Assembly: GCA_016293225.1 (NCBI GenBank)
Contig: JAEDEQ010000001.1
Coordinates: 1 to 64,000 of the forward strand
Source: Clostridiaceae bacterium
GTDB taxonomy: Bacteria; Bacillota; Clostridia; Oscillospirales; Acutalibacteraceae
DNA: 64,000 bases
Direction: 5' to 3'
The position numbers were made by a program, and so were the translations under genes. Shown here one piece after another: positions 53,071-61,725 of this stretch (within the stretch, counting starts at the first letter, position 1; every line of letters begins with the position of its first letter). The notes under the pieces are model-generated. The model saw only the letters and a list, made by a program, of their open reading frames with translations, was not told where the DNA came from and made no database searches.

Positions 53071-53465
53071 TTTTGCTTTCCGAGCGCTCTTACGGTAAAG
53101 CGCTGCTTTTGCGCCGCCCTTTCCTTATAAAGCTTTTCCCTTGCTTTTTTTGCGGCGAGCTTTTTGTTCTTTTCCTTTTGCGCCGCTTTTTGCTTCAGCT
53201 CCTCGCTCTCGCGGTAAAGCACAATTACGCCGCCTATCACCTGAATGACCTCGGCTTGTGTTCTTTGTGCAATCTCGTTTGCCGCTTCGCGCACACTGAC
53301 GGGCGAGGATTCAAGCAGAACCTTGAGCTTGATAAGCTCCCTGGCGCGCAGTGCGTCATCGGTCTGCTTAATCAGTGCGTCTGATATTCCGCCTTTTCCT
53401 ACCTGAAACAGCGGTTCAAGTGAATTTGCCTTTGCGCGCCATGCGGCGCGTTCTTTTCCTGTCAT
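53067..53465 (-). CDS. yhbY: YhbY-type RNA-binding CRM-domain protein
   Basis: The 132-residue protein has the CRM domain in its first 95 residues (RAKANSLEPLFQVGKGGISD, LIKLKVLLESSPVSVREAAN, VIQVIGGVIVLYR). YhbY associates with pre-50S particles. The last 35 residues are a lysine/alanine-rich basic tail (KNKKLAAKKAREKLYKERAA) that makes it longer than the usual 95-100 residue form. It lies 19 bases after rdgB and overlaps nadD. Confidence 0.93.
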   Translation of the reverse strand: MTGKERAAWRAKANSLEPLFQVGKGGISDALIKQTDDALRARELIKLKVLLESSPVSVREAANEIAQRTQAEVIQVIGGVIVLYRESEELKQKAAQKEKNKKLAAKKAREKLYKERAAQKQRFTVRALGKQK

Positions 53466-53484
53466 ATTTGCGTCTCCTGTTTGT

Positions 53485-54075
53485 TTATTTCAAATACTCC
53501 GGCAACACCTGTGCAAGCTTGCGAAGTGCGTTGCCGCGGTGGCTGATTTTGTCCTTTTCATCGGCGGAAAGTTCGGCAAAGCTTTTTTGTCCGACCATGA
53601 AAACCGGGTCATAGCCGAAGCCGTTATCGCCGTGTTTTTCAAAACCGATTTTTCCCTCGCATTTTCCGTCAACAACAAGCTTTCTGCCGTCCGGGAAGCA
53701 CACGCAAACCACAGAGACAAAGCGAGCGGTTCTTTTTTCCTCCGGAACGCCCTCAAGCTTTTTGAGTAGCTTTTGAATGTTGGCTTCATCATCTCCGTGC
53801 TTTCCGCAGTAGCGCGCGGAGTAAACGCCCGGCTCGCCGCCGAGGAAGTCAACCGAAAGGCCACTGTCGTCCGCAATGCAGGGAAGTCCGCTTTCGCTAC
53901 AGCCGTTTTCGGCTTTGAGAACGGCGTTTTCCTCAAAGGTTGCGCCCGTTTCCTCAACGTCGGTCAGAGTCACTCCGGCCATTTCAGCCGTCAGAACCTC
54001 AACGCCGAGCGGAGAGAGAATGCGCTGCATTTCCGCCTGCTTTTTCATATTATGTGTAGCAATGATGAATTTCAT
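53485..54075 (-). CDS. rdgB: XTP/dITP pyrophosphatase (RdgB/HAM1)
   Basis: RdgB removes non-canonical purine triphosphates (XTP, dITP) from the pool. The 196-residue protein shows IATHNMKKQAEM at the N-terminus, CIADDSGLSVDFLGGEPGVY with the catalytic acidic pair, FEKHGDNGFGYDPVFMV and KISHRGNALRKL, all diagnostic, at normal length. It overlaps the ftsY stop by one base, so translation is coupled. Confidence 0.96.
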   Translation of the reverse strand: MKFIIATHNMKKQAEMQRILSPLGVEVLTAEMAGVTLTDVEETGATFEENAVLKAENGCSESGLPCIADDSGLSVDFLGGEPGVYSARYCGKHGDDEANIQKLLKKLEGVPEEKRTARFVSVVCVCFPDGRKLVVDGKCEGKIGFEKHGDNGFGYDPVFMVGQKSFAELSADEKDKISHRGNALRKLAQVLPEYLK

Positions 54076-55013
54076 TATTCGTCCTCGTCTTTATGAGTTT
54101 CTGCGGTATTTTCAAAAAGAGCCTTTGCAAAGACCTTTTCGTTAAACGGCTGAAGATCGTCAATTTTTTCTCCGACGCCGATATATTTTATAGGAAGCTT
54201 CAGCTCGTTCTTGATTGCAAGAACAACTCCGCCCCTTGCCGTTCCGTCAAGCTTTGTGAGCACAATTCCGGTAAGCTCGGCAACCTGCATGAACTCCTTC
54301 GCCTGGCTGATTGCGTTCTGCCCCGTTGTTGCGTCAAGAACAAGGAAAATTTCGCGGTCGGCATAGGGAAGCTCCTTTTCAACAACGCGGTAGATTTTTG
54401 CAAGCTCGTCCATGAGATTCTTTTTGTTGTGCAAACGTCCGGCGGTGTCGATAATTATAATATCGCTGTCGCGTGCTATGCCTGCCTGAATTGTGTCATA
54501 AACAACCGCAGCCGGGTCTGAACCCTCCTGGTGCTTTATCATTTCAACGCCTGCGCGATCTGCCCAGACCTGAAGCTGCTCTATTGCAGCGGCACGGAAG
54601 GTATCGGCGGCGCCGAGAATGACCTTTTTGCCCTGCGACTTATACATCGCAGCCATTTTTCCAATCGTGGTGGTTTTTCCGACTCCGTTTACGCCGATGA
54701 CGAGAATGACGGACGGAATGGTAACAAGACCCCAGTCCTCGCCGCCGTCAAGCATTCCGGCAATGATATCGGCAATAACCATTTTTGCGTGCTTCGGGTT
54801 GCGCACCTCGTTTCTGTCCACGCGGTCACGCAGCTCGTCAATAATTTTTGTTGCGGTGGTCACTCCGACGTCGGCCATGATAAGCGCTTCTTCAAGATCA
54901 TCGTAAAGATCGTCAGTTATCTCCTCATATGCGCCGATAACGTCCTCAAGCTTTTTATCAAGACCCTCGCGCGTTTTTTTCAGACCGAAGCCGAATTTCT
55001 TAAAAATGCCCAT
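54075..55013 (-). CDS. ftsY: Signal recognition particle receptor FtsY
   Basis: FtsY is the membrane-associated GTPase that docks ribosome-SRP complexes. The 312-residue protein has a short N-terminal amphipathic part, the N domain (about 15-95) and the G domain with G1 GVNGVGKTT (107-115), DTFRAAAIEQLQ, DTAGRLHNKKNLM and TKLDGTARGG. The long acidic A domain of Escherichia coli FtsY is absent, as in most Firmicutes. It follows smc by 54 bases; smc-ftsY is a conserved pair. Confidence 0.97.
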   Translation of the reverse strand: MGIFKKFGFGLKKTREGLDKKLEDVIGAYEEITDDLYDDLEEALIMADVGVTTATKIIDELRDRVDRNEVRNPKHAKMVIADIIAGMLDGGEDWGLVTIPSVILVIGVNGVGKTTTIGKMAAMYKSQGKKVILGAADTFRAAAIEQLQVWADRAGVEMIKHQEGSDPAAVVYDTIQAGIARDSDIIIIDTAGRLHNKKNLMDELAKIYRVVEKELPYADREIFLVLDATTGQNAISQAKEFMQVAELTGIVLTKLDGTARGGVVLAIKNELKLPIKYIGVGEKIDDLQPFNEKVFAKALFENTAETHKDEDE

Positions 55014-55067
55014 AAACTTCCTCCTGTGTATCTATCTTTCCAAAACTATGCTGCAATCCTGCCGTTT

Positions 55068-58000
55068 TCAGGTGACGCCCAACTTTCCGGCAAGCTCGGC
55101 TGTCTTAAGCTCAAGCAGCTTTGAAACGCCCTGTTCCTGCATTGTTATTCCGTAGAGCATGTCCGCCTCCTCCATTGTTCCGCGGCGGTGTGTGATGAGA
55201 ATGAACTGGGTGTTTTTTGTCATTCTTCTGACATACTGGGCGTAGCGCGTTACGTTTGCATCGTCAAGCGCGGCCTCAACCTCGTCAAAGATACAGAACG
55301 GAGCGGGATTAACCTTGAGTATTGCAAACAGCAGTGCGATTGCGGAAAGTCCCTTTTCGCCGCCCGAAAGCGCGTCAAGGCGTTTAACGTTTTTACCCGG
55401 AGGCTGAAGACGAATGTCGATATCGCTTTCCAGCACGTCTGCCGGGTCGGTGAGAACGATTTCCGCCTTTCCTCCGCCGAAAAGCTCCCTGAACGTTTCG
55501 CCGAAATATTGGTTAATAAGCGCAAACTGATCGCGAAAACGGTTTGCCATTTTTCCGGTCAGATCGGTAATGAGCTTTGTAAGCTCCTGCTTTGAGCGCT
55601 CCACGTCCGAAAGCTGAGAGGACATGAATTCATAACGCTCGCTCACCTCTTTATATTCGTCGATTGCGGAAACATTGACCGAGCCGAGGGCGCGTATCCT
55701 GTTTTTGATTTCGCCGAGTCTGCGCTTTGCGCCTGCGGGATCATCGGTTTTGCTGTTTTCTGCCGAAGCTTCCCTCAGCGTAAGCTGATATTCGTCATAA
55801 AGCTTTGAAACGGTGCTGTCAAGCTCAAGCAGCATGGTTTCCCTGCGCTCTTCAAGTCTTGCCTTTTCTCCGCCGACGGTTTCGCGCTCGGCGCTTTTTT
55901 CGCGCTCGGCGGTTCTGAGTTTTACCGACTGCTCCTCCTTTTCGGCGCGCTGCTTCTGAAGAACGGTGATTTTCTCCCTGCTTTCGCCGCTGTCCTTTCT
56001 GAGAAGGGCTGCTTTTTCTTTAAGTTCTTCAATAAGAGAACAAAGCTCGGTGTTCTTTTTTTTGATTTCTTCAATTTCCTCGTCAAGCTGCCTGTCCTTA
56101 TCCTCATGGCTGACAAGGCGGGAAATCAGCAAATTCATTGCCTGAGTCCTTGCGGCAAGATCCTTGTCCGCGTCATGAAGATCAAGACTGAGCCTTGAAA
56201 GCTCAGAGGTAATTTTTTCGCGCTGAGAAGAAAGTTCGTTTTTCTTTTCGCCGAGCGAGGAAAGCTTTTCCTCGTTTTCCTCAATTGAGGAGGAAAGGAG
56301 TCTGCTTTCTTCACCGGCCTTGCTGAACGCTTCCTCAAACGAGGAAAGACGTTCAAGGCAATTTTCCTTTTCGGTTTTCAGCTCGTCAAAAGCGGCTTTT
56401 GAGGTGAGATACTGCTCCTCGGAAAGCTTTTTTTCGCCCTCAAGGCGTATCTTTTCCTCCTGCTTTGAAAGAAGCTCGCCCTTGGCTTTTTCAAGCTCGT
56501 CCTTTGCTTTATCTACGCTTATGCAAAGGTCGTCATAGCTTTTTTGAAGCCCGTCTGTTTCATTTTGAAGCTCACCGTGCTTTTTGGAAAGGCGCCCGAT
56601 CTCGTTCGCGCGGGAAAGGATGCCGGCGTTCCTGCTCTGCGAGCCGCCGGTCATTGAACCTCCGGCATTGACAATCTGACCGTCAAGGGTGACTATTTTA
56701 AAATGATAGGAATATTTTTTTGCAAGATTTATTGCGCAGTCGATATCCTCGCAAACGGCAATGCGTCCGAGCAGTGAACGGACGATCTCATCATACTTTG
56801 AGTCGTAGGAAACAAGCTCGTTTGCCATGCCGACAAAGCCCTCGACCTTTTCAAGTCCCTTTTCCTCAAAGCTTTTTGCCCTGACGGAGGAAACGGGCTG
56901 GAAGGTTGCGCGGCCTGCGCCGTTTCGTTTAAGATAATTAATTGCGTTTTTTGCGTCGTTTTCGTTTTCGCAAACGATGTTCTGAACCGAATTGCCAAGA
57001 GCGGTCTCAATGGCAACGGTGTGTTCGCCGTTCATTGAGATGATTTTTGAAACCGTTCCGATAATTCCGGAAAGAGTGCCGTTTTTGCCCTCCTTTATCA
57101 CGGCCTTGACCGAGCCGGAATAACCGTCCATGTTTTTTTCAAGGTCTTCAAGCATTTTCCTTTTTGAAAGAAGGTGCTGAAGCTCAAACAACTTTTCGTC
57201 AAGAGTGCGTTTAAGCCCGTCCGCCTTTTCGTTCCTTGTTTTAAGGCGGAGCGAAAGTCCGTCAACAGCGTTTGAAAGGGCAGTAATTTCCTCGGCGCAC
57301 TTTCCGAGCGCAAGGAGCTTTTCCTCCTTTTCCTTTTCAAAGGCCATGAGGCTTTCCCCACGCTGAGCGCTCAGCGCTTCAACGGCTGAAATGCGCGCTC
57401 TTATTTCCTCCATTGAGGACTGCGCGGTAGACTCGCTCACGCGGCAGTCTGCAAGCCTTGAGGTGAAAGCGGCAATTTCCGCAGAGAGCTTTTTGCTCAG
57501 CTCATCAAGCGACTCGCCCTCGTGGCTTTTTTCCTCAAGCTCCTTTTTGACTTTTTCAATATCGTTACGCTTTTTTGAGGCTATATGCTTAATCTGGGAA
57601 ATGAGGTTTTCTTCGGTTTCAATCTCCTTTTTCAGCTGCTCGCGGTTCTGCTTTGAATAGTCCTTGTCGCCTAAAATACGGGCGATGGTCTGCTTGTTAT
57701 GTTCAATTGAGTTTTCAAAAACGGCGCACTGACCGTCACAGGTCGAGGCCGCCTCCTCCGCTTCGGAAATTTTCTGGCGGATCTCCTCAATCTTCACGGT
57801 AATGTTCTGCGCTTCTTCATAGGACAGCTCAATTTTCTTTTCAATTCCGTCAAGCTCACTCTGAGCGCGGTCATAGTGGGCTGCGGCAATGGAAATGCTG
57901 TCCTCCTGCTTTCTGATTTCGGCTTTAAGCTTGTCTATGTTGTATAGCCAAAGCCCGATTTCAAGTCCCTTGCGTTCTTCGGAAAGGACAAGAAATTTCT

Positions 58001-58640
58001 GCGCCTTTTCGCTCTGCGTTTTGAGCGGTCCTATGCGGCTTTCAAGCTCCGCAAGGATATCGCGCAGCCTTACAAGGTTGTCCTCCGCCTGTGAAAGCTT
58101 TCTGACGGAATCGTTGCGGCGATAACGGTAAGCGGAAATTCCGCACGCTTCCTCAAGCATTTCGCGGCATTCTCTGCCCTTGCCGGATATCATCTCGGCA
58201 ATTTTGCCCTGACTTACCATTGAGTAGCCGTCGCGGCCGAGACCGGTGTCCATGAAAAGCTCGTTGATGTCGCGCAGGCGTACCGTTTTTCCGTTGATTT
58301 TATATTCGCTTTCACCGGAACGGTAAAAGCGTCTTGTTACGGCAATCTCGTCCTCATCAACGGACTCAATGCTGCGGTCGGTATTGTCAAGCTTCAAGGT
58401 TACGCTTGCATAGCCGTGGGCTTTTCTGACTTTTGTTCCGTCAAAAATGACGTCCTCCATTTTTGAGCCGCGCAGGGATTTGCTGCTTTGTTCGCCGAGT
58501 ACCCAACGGACGGCGTCGGAAATATTGCTTTTTCCGCTGCCGTTGGGACCGACAACAGCCGTTATTCCGCTGCCGAATTTCAGCGTTGTTTTTTCAGGGA
58601 AGGACTTGAAGCCCTGCATTTCAATTTCTTTTAAGATCAT
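55068..58640 (-). CDS. smc: Chromosome condensation protein SMC
   Basis: SMC forms the condensin core with ScpA/ScpB. The 1190-residue protein has an N-terminal Walker A (GPNGSGKSNISDAV, about 32-45) and a long coiled coil (about 170-500). The hinge (about 505-670) includes VTLDGQIVNAGGSMTGGS near its end. A second coiled coil leads to the C-terminal head with signature LSGGEKGLSAIALLF and Walker B FCIFDEVEAALDDANV. The length is standard. Its ATG overlaps the radical SAM gene stop (4 bases). Confidence 0.97.
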   Translation of the reverse strand: MILKEIEMQGFKSFPEKTTLKFGSGITAVVGPNGSGKSNISDAVRWVLGEQSSKSLRGSKMEDVIFDGTKVRKAHGYASVTLKLDNTDRSIESVDEDEIAVTRRFYRSGESEYKINGKTVRLRDINELFMDTGLGRDGYSMVSQGKIAEMISGKGRECREMLEEACGISAYRYRRNDSVRKLSQAEDNLVRLRDILAELESRIGPLKTQSEKAQKFLVLSEERKGLEIGLWLYNIDKLKAEIRKQEDSISIAAAHYDRAQSELDGIEKKIELSYEEAQNITVKIEEIRQKISEAEEAASTCDGQCAVFENSIEHNKQTIARILGDKDYSKQNREQLKKEIETEENLISQIKHIASKKRNDIEKVKKELEEKSHEGESLDELSKKLSAEIAAFTSRLADCRVSESTAQSSMEEIRARISAVEALSAQRGESLMAFEKEKEEKLLALGKCAEEITALSNAVDGLSLRLKTRNEKADGLKRTLDEKLFELQHLLSKRKMLEDLEKNMDGYSGSVKAVIKEGKNGTLSGIIGTVSKIISMNGEHTVAIETALGNSVQNIVCENENDAKNAINYLKRNGAGRATFQPVSSVRAKSFEEKGLEKVEGFVGMANELVSYDSKYDEIVRSLLGRIAVCEDIDCAINLAKKYSYHFKIVTLDGQIVNAGGSMTGGSQSRNAGILSRANEIGRLSKKHGELQNETDGLQKSYDDLCISVDKAKDELEKAKGELLSKQEEKIRLEGEKKLSEEQYLTSKAAFDELKTEKENCLERLSSFEEAFSKAGEESRLLSSSIEENEEKLSSLGEKKNELSSQREKITSELSRLSLDLHDADKDLAARTQAMNLLISRLVSHEDKDRQLDEEIEEIKKKNTELCSLIEELKEKAALLRKDSGESREKITVLQKQRAEKEEQSVKLRTAEREKSAERETVGGEKARLEERRETMLLELDSTVSKLYDEYQLTLREASAENSKTDDPAGAKRRLGEIKNRIRALGSVNVSAIDEYKEVSERYEFMSSQLSDVERSKQELTKLITDLTGKMANRFRDQFALINQYFGETFRELFGGGKAEIVLTDPADVLESDIDIRLQPPGKNVKRLDALSGGEKGLSAIALLFAILKVNPAPFCIFDEVEAALDDANVTRYAQYVRRMTKNTQFILITHRRGTMEEADMLYGITMQEQGVSKLLELKTAELAGKLGVT

Positions 58641-59677
58641 CTTGTTCTTCCTTCTCCGCTTTCGGTACGCCCGGGTAAAGAACGACCGAGTCTGACTTCG
58701 TATTGTTCAATGTTTTCCTTCGTAACAATATTTATATTATATCCGTGCTCCTTGAAATAGGCTATATTCTCCTTTTTCTGCCCCTTGGCCTGCGAAAGAT
58801 ACCGCGGCGAAACAATAACGGTTGCTTCCCCTTTTTGAACCCTGTTTTCCGAAAGAAGCTTTTCAATATTTTCACGGTAGAGTCTGCTTTCGCATTTTTC
58901 ACGAAACGCCGGATGATACGCGCCGGCAACGTAGTTTTCCTCAACTCCGCCGCCGGAGTGAAGCCCGAGCCTTATGACCTTAACGCCGCCTTGAGTAAAC
59001 ATTTTTAAAAGTCTGCTGCAAAGCGCAACGGCTTCTTCAAGTGTTTGCGCGCGATACCTGCCCTCGGCATACAGCCTTTCAAGCGCGGTGTTCTTCAGCA
59101 CCACCGTGGGATAGATGCGCGCCGTGTCAGGCCTGAGAGCAATCAGCCTTTCGGCCGTTTCAAGCGCTTTTTCATCAGTATCGCCGAAAAGCCCCGTCAT
59201 CATCTGAACGCCCAGTTCAAAGCCGTATTTTCTGACAAGGCGGCAGGCGCTTTCGCACTGAGCGGCGGTATGTCCGCGCTCATTGAGAAAAAGTACCTCA
59301 TCGTCCATGCTCTGACAACCGAGCTCTATTGAAGTGACTTTGTACTCCTTCAGCAAGGCAAGAATTGAATCGTCAACACAATCGGGTCTTGTTGAAATTC
59401 TTATACCCTTGAACAAGCCGCGGTCAAGATAGCTTTTTGCACATTTCAGCAGCGAGAGCATATACCCTCTTTCAATGGCGGTGAAGCTTCCGCCGAAAAA
59501 GGCGATTTCTCCGCCGGAAACGTCCTTTTTCCCGTTCAGAGCGGTTTCGCAGGCGCTGATGACATCACCGGGCTCAGGCCTTTTGCCGGTTCCGGTGATG
59601 GTCTTCTGATTGCAGAAGCTGCACCTGTGGGGGCAGCCCTCATCGGGAATGAAAAGGGCAATGTTTATGTGCTTCAT
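58637..59677 (-). CDS. Radical SAM protein (Elp3-like, YhcC-type)
   Basis: The 346-residue protein has the radical SAM cluster motif CPHRCSFC (residues about 15-22). An Elp3/MiaB-type barrel follows, with GGSFTAIERGYMLSLL, STRPDCVDDSILALLKEY, ELGCQSMDDEVLFLN and MMTGLFGDTDEKALE. The C-terminal third (VKVIRLGLHSGGGVEENYVAGAYHPAF) is shared with short Elp3-like proteins commonly found between rnc and smc in Firmicutes. The substrate is unknown. It overlaps rnc and smc by 4 bases each. Confidence 0.9.
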   Translation of the reverse strand: MKHINIALFIPDEGCPHRCSFCNQKTITGTGKRPEPGDVISACETALNGKKDVSGGEIAFFGGSFTAIERGYMLSLLKCAKSYLDRGLFKGIRISTRPDCVDDSILALLKEYKVTSIELGCQSMDDEVLFLNERGHTAAQCESACRLVRKYGFELGVQMMTGLFGDTDEKALETAERLIALRPDTARIYPTVVLKNTALERLYAEGRYRAQTLEEAVALCSRLLKMFTQGGVKVIRLGLHSGGGVEENYVAGAYHPAFREKCESRLYRENIEKLLSENRVQKGEATVIVSPRYLSQAKGQKKENIAYFKEHGYNINIVTKENIEQYEVRLGRSLPGRTESGEGRTR

Positions 59678-60351
59678 TCCTTTATGCCCATGAGTTCAAG
59701 CGCTTTTTTGGCGGCGGCCTGCTCGGCGCCCTTTTTTGAGCCGCCGATTCCGCTGCCGATAACATTGCTGTTAAGATGAACCTCCACCTCAAAGCTCTTA
59801 TCATGATCCGGACCGCTTTCGCCGACAAGTATATATGTCAGATGCTCATCGGGATTCTTCTGAATAATCTCCTGCAGCGCGGTTTTATAGTCCTTGAACT
59901 TGGGCGTTTCATTGACCGCCTTTTTGAGAAAACGCAGAATGAACCTGCGCGCCTCCTCAAGTCCTCCGTCAAGATAAATGGCCGCAATAACAGCCTCAAA
60001 CGCGTCGGCAAGAATTGACGGACGGCGGCGGCCGCCTGTATGCTCTTCGCCTTTTCCGAGCAGTATGTATTTGCCAAGATCGATCTCCTTTGCAAAGCCG
60101 AAGAGCGATTTTTCGCAAACGCACGCTGCCCTCCTTTTGGTCATTTCACCCTCCGGGAGATGGCTGAAATTATTGAAAAAGTAATCAGCCGAAACAACGC
60201 CCAAAACCGAGTCGCCCAAAAATTCAAGTCTTTCGTTGCAATCGCGCGAAAGCTGCTTTTCGTTTGCGTAGGACGAATGGGTAAATGCAACTTCAAGAAG
60301 TTTTTCGTTTTTGAATTTATAGCCTATTGTTTTTTGAAATTCGTCAAACAT
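59674..60351 (-). CDS. rnc: Ribonuclease III
   Basis: RNase III cuts double-stranded RNA in rRNA and mRNA processing. The 225-residue protein has the catalytic signature NERLEFLGDSVLGVVS, the second acidic site DAFEAVIAAIYLDGG (about 110-125), and a C-terminal dsRNA-binding domain (about 150-225; FEVEVHLNSNVIGSGIGGSK, KKGAEQAAAKKALELM). Start 60351 is preferred because GGAGG is 7 bases upstream; an ATG two codons earlier is too close. Confidence 0.97.
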   Translation of the reverse strand: MFDEFQKTIGYKFKNEKLLEVAFTHSSYANEKQLSRDCNERLEFLGDSVLGVVSADYFFNNFSHLPEGEMTKRRAACVCEKSLFGFAKEIDLGKYILLGKGEEHTGGRRRPSILADAFEAVIAAIYLDGGLEEARRFILRFLKKAVNETPKFKDYKTALQEIIQKNPDEHLTYILVGESGPDHDKSFEVEVHLNSNVIGSGIGGSKKGAEQAAAKKALELMGIKE

Positions 60352-60364
60352 ATACATGCCTCCT

Positions 60365-61678
60365 TTACGGCAGTTTAAGTTCCGTTATAACCTCTGCAAG
60401 CGAAGCAAGACTCCGTTTTGAAAGAGCGGCATAGCGCTCCTTTTTATCTCTTATCTTGGGTTCAATCGGCGGCAGAACGCCGAAGTTTGCACCCATCGGC
60501 TGAAAATCCGAAACGCTCTCGTCGCTGATATAGCGCGAAAGCGCGCCTATCATGGTCGTCTCCGGAAGAACAACTGTTTTTGCCCCTTTTATCCGCCTTG
60601 CCATGTTAAGTCCGGCCATGATTCCGGAGGCCGCGGACTCCATATAGCCCTCAACGCCGGTAATCTGACCGGCAAAAAAGAGTCCGGGTCTTTTTCTGAA
60701 GCCGAAATCGCCCGAAAGCAGGCGCGGAGAGTCGATATATGTATTGCGGTGCATCACGCCGTAGCGCATGAACTCGGCGTTATGCAAAGCCGGTATCATT
60801 GAAAAGACCCTTTTCTGCTCCGGAAACTTCAGGTTGGTCTGAAAGCCGACAAGGTTATAAAGCGTTCCGCTTTTGTTTTCCTTGCGCAGCTGAAGAACCG
60901 CCCACGGTCTGTGACCTGTTTTCGGATCGCGCAGACCGACCGGCTTGAGGGGGCCGAAACGAATGGTATCCTTTCCCCTTGACGCCATGACTTCTATGGG
61001 CATGCAGCCCTCATAAACATCTTTACGCTTATCGAAGGAATGAAGCTCGGCGCTTTCGGCGTTTATGAGCGCTTCGCGGAAAGCCTCGTACTGCTCTTTA
61101 TTCATCGGGCAGTTGATATAGTCGTCCTCTCCGCCGCGGTCATAGCGTGAGGCAGAAAAGGAAAATTCGGGATCTACGCTTTCGGCCGTTACAATCGGCG
61201 CCGCAGCGTCAAAAAAGAACAGTCCGGTTCCGCAGAGTCTGCTTATGCTTTCGCTTAAGCTTTCGCTTGCGAGCGGTCCTGCGGCAATAATGACGTTGCC
61301 GTCCGGAATTTCGCACACTTCCTCGTGAATGACGGTAATGAGCGGATGAGAGGTTATCTTCTCCGTTACAAGAGCGGAAAACTTATCCCTGTCAACCGCA
61401 AGCGCGCCGCCGGCCGGAACCTCACATTCGTCCGCGCACTGCATACAGACCGAGCCGAGCAGGCGCATCTCCGCTTTAAGAAGTCCGGCAGCAGACTCAA
61501 GTCTTTTTGCTTTGAGCGAGTTTGAGCAAACAAGCTCTGCAAGAGTCGGCATATGATGAGCGGGGCTGAATTTTTTCGGCTTCATTTCATAAAGCTCGGT
61601 TTCAATCCCGTTTTCGGCAAGGCGCCACGCCGCTTCAACGCCGGCAAGTCCGCCGCCGATAACTTTAACTTTGCTCAT
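60365..61678 (-). CDS. trmFO: Folate-dependent tRNA (uracil-54) methyltransferase TrmFO
   Basis: TrmFO methylates U54 in the T-loop using methylene-THF and FAD, unlike the SAM-dependent TrmA. The 437-residue flavoprotein begins with the FAD motif VIGGGLAGVEAAW. It continues with EMKPKKFSPAHHMPTLAELV, then CSNSLKA and AGQITGVEGYMESAASGI, all diagnostic. It connects the folate pool (folD, metF) to tRNA modification. It lies 47 bases after topA; topA-trmFO order is typical of Firmicutes. Confidence 0.97.
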   Translation of the reverse strand: MSKVKVIGGGLAGVEAAWRLAENGIETELYEMKPKKFSPAHHMPTLAELVCSNSLKAKRLESAAGLLKAEMRLLGSVCMQCADECEVPAGGALAVDRDKFSALVTEKITSHPLITVIHEEVCEIPDGNVIIAAGPLASESLSESISRLCGTGLFFFDAAAPIVTAESVDPEFSFSASRYDRGGEDDYINCPMNKEQYEAFREALINAESAELHSFDKRKDVYEGCMPIEVMASRGKDTIRFGPLKPVGLRDPKTGHRPWAVLQLRKENKSGTLYNLVGFQTNLKFPEQKRVFSMIPALHNAEFMRYGVMHRNTYIDSPRLLSGDFGFRKRPGLFFAGQITGVEGYMESAASGIMAGLNMARRIKGAKTVVLPETTMIGALSRYISDESVSDFQPMGANFGVLPPIEPKIRDKKERYAALSKRSLASLAEVITELKLP

Positions 61679-61725
61679 AATTCCTCCTCAGCTTTTTAAC
61701 CGTGTTGCACGCCGACCGCCAACAG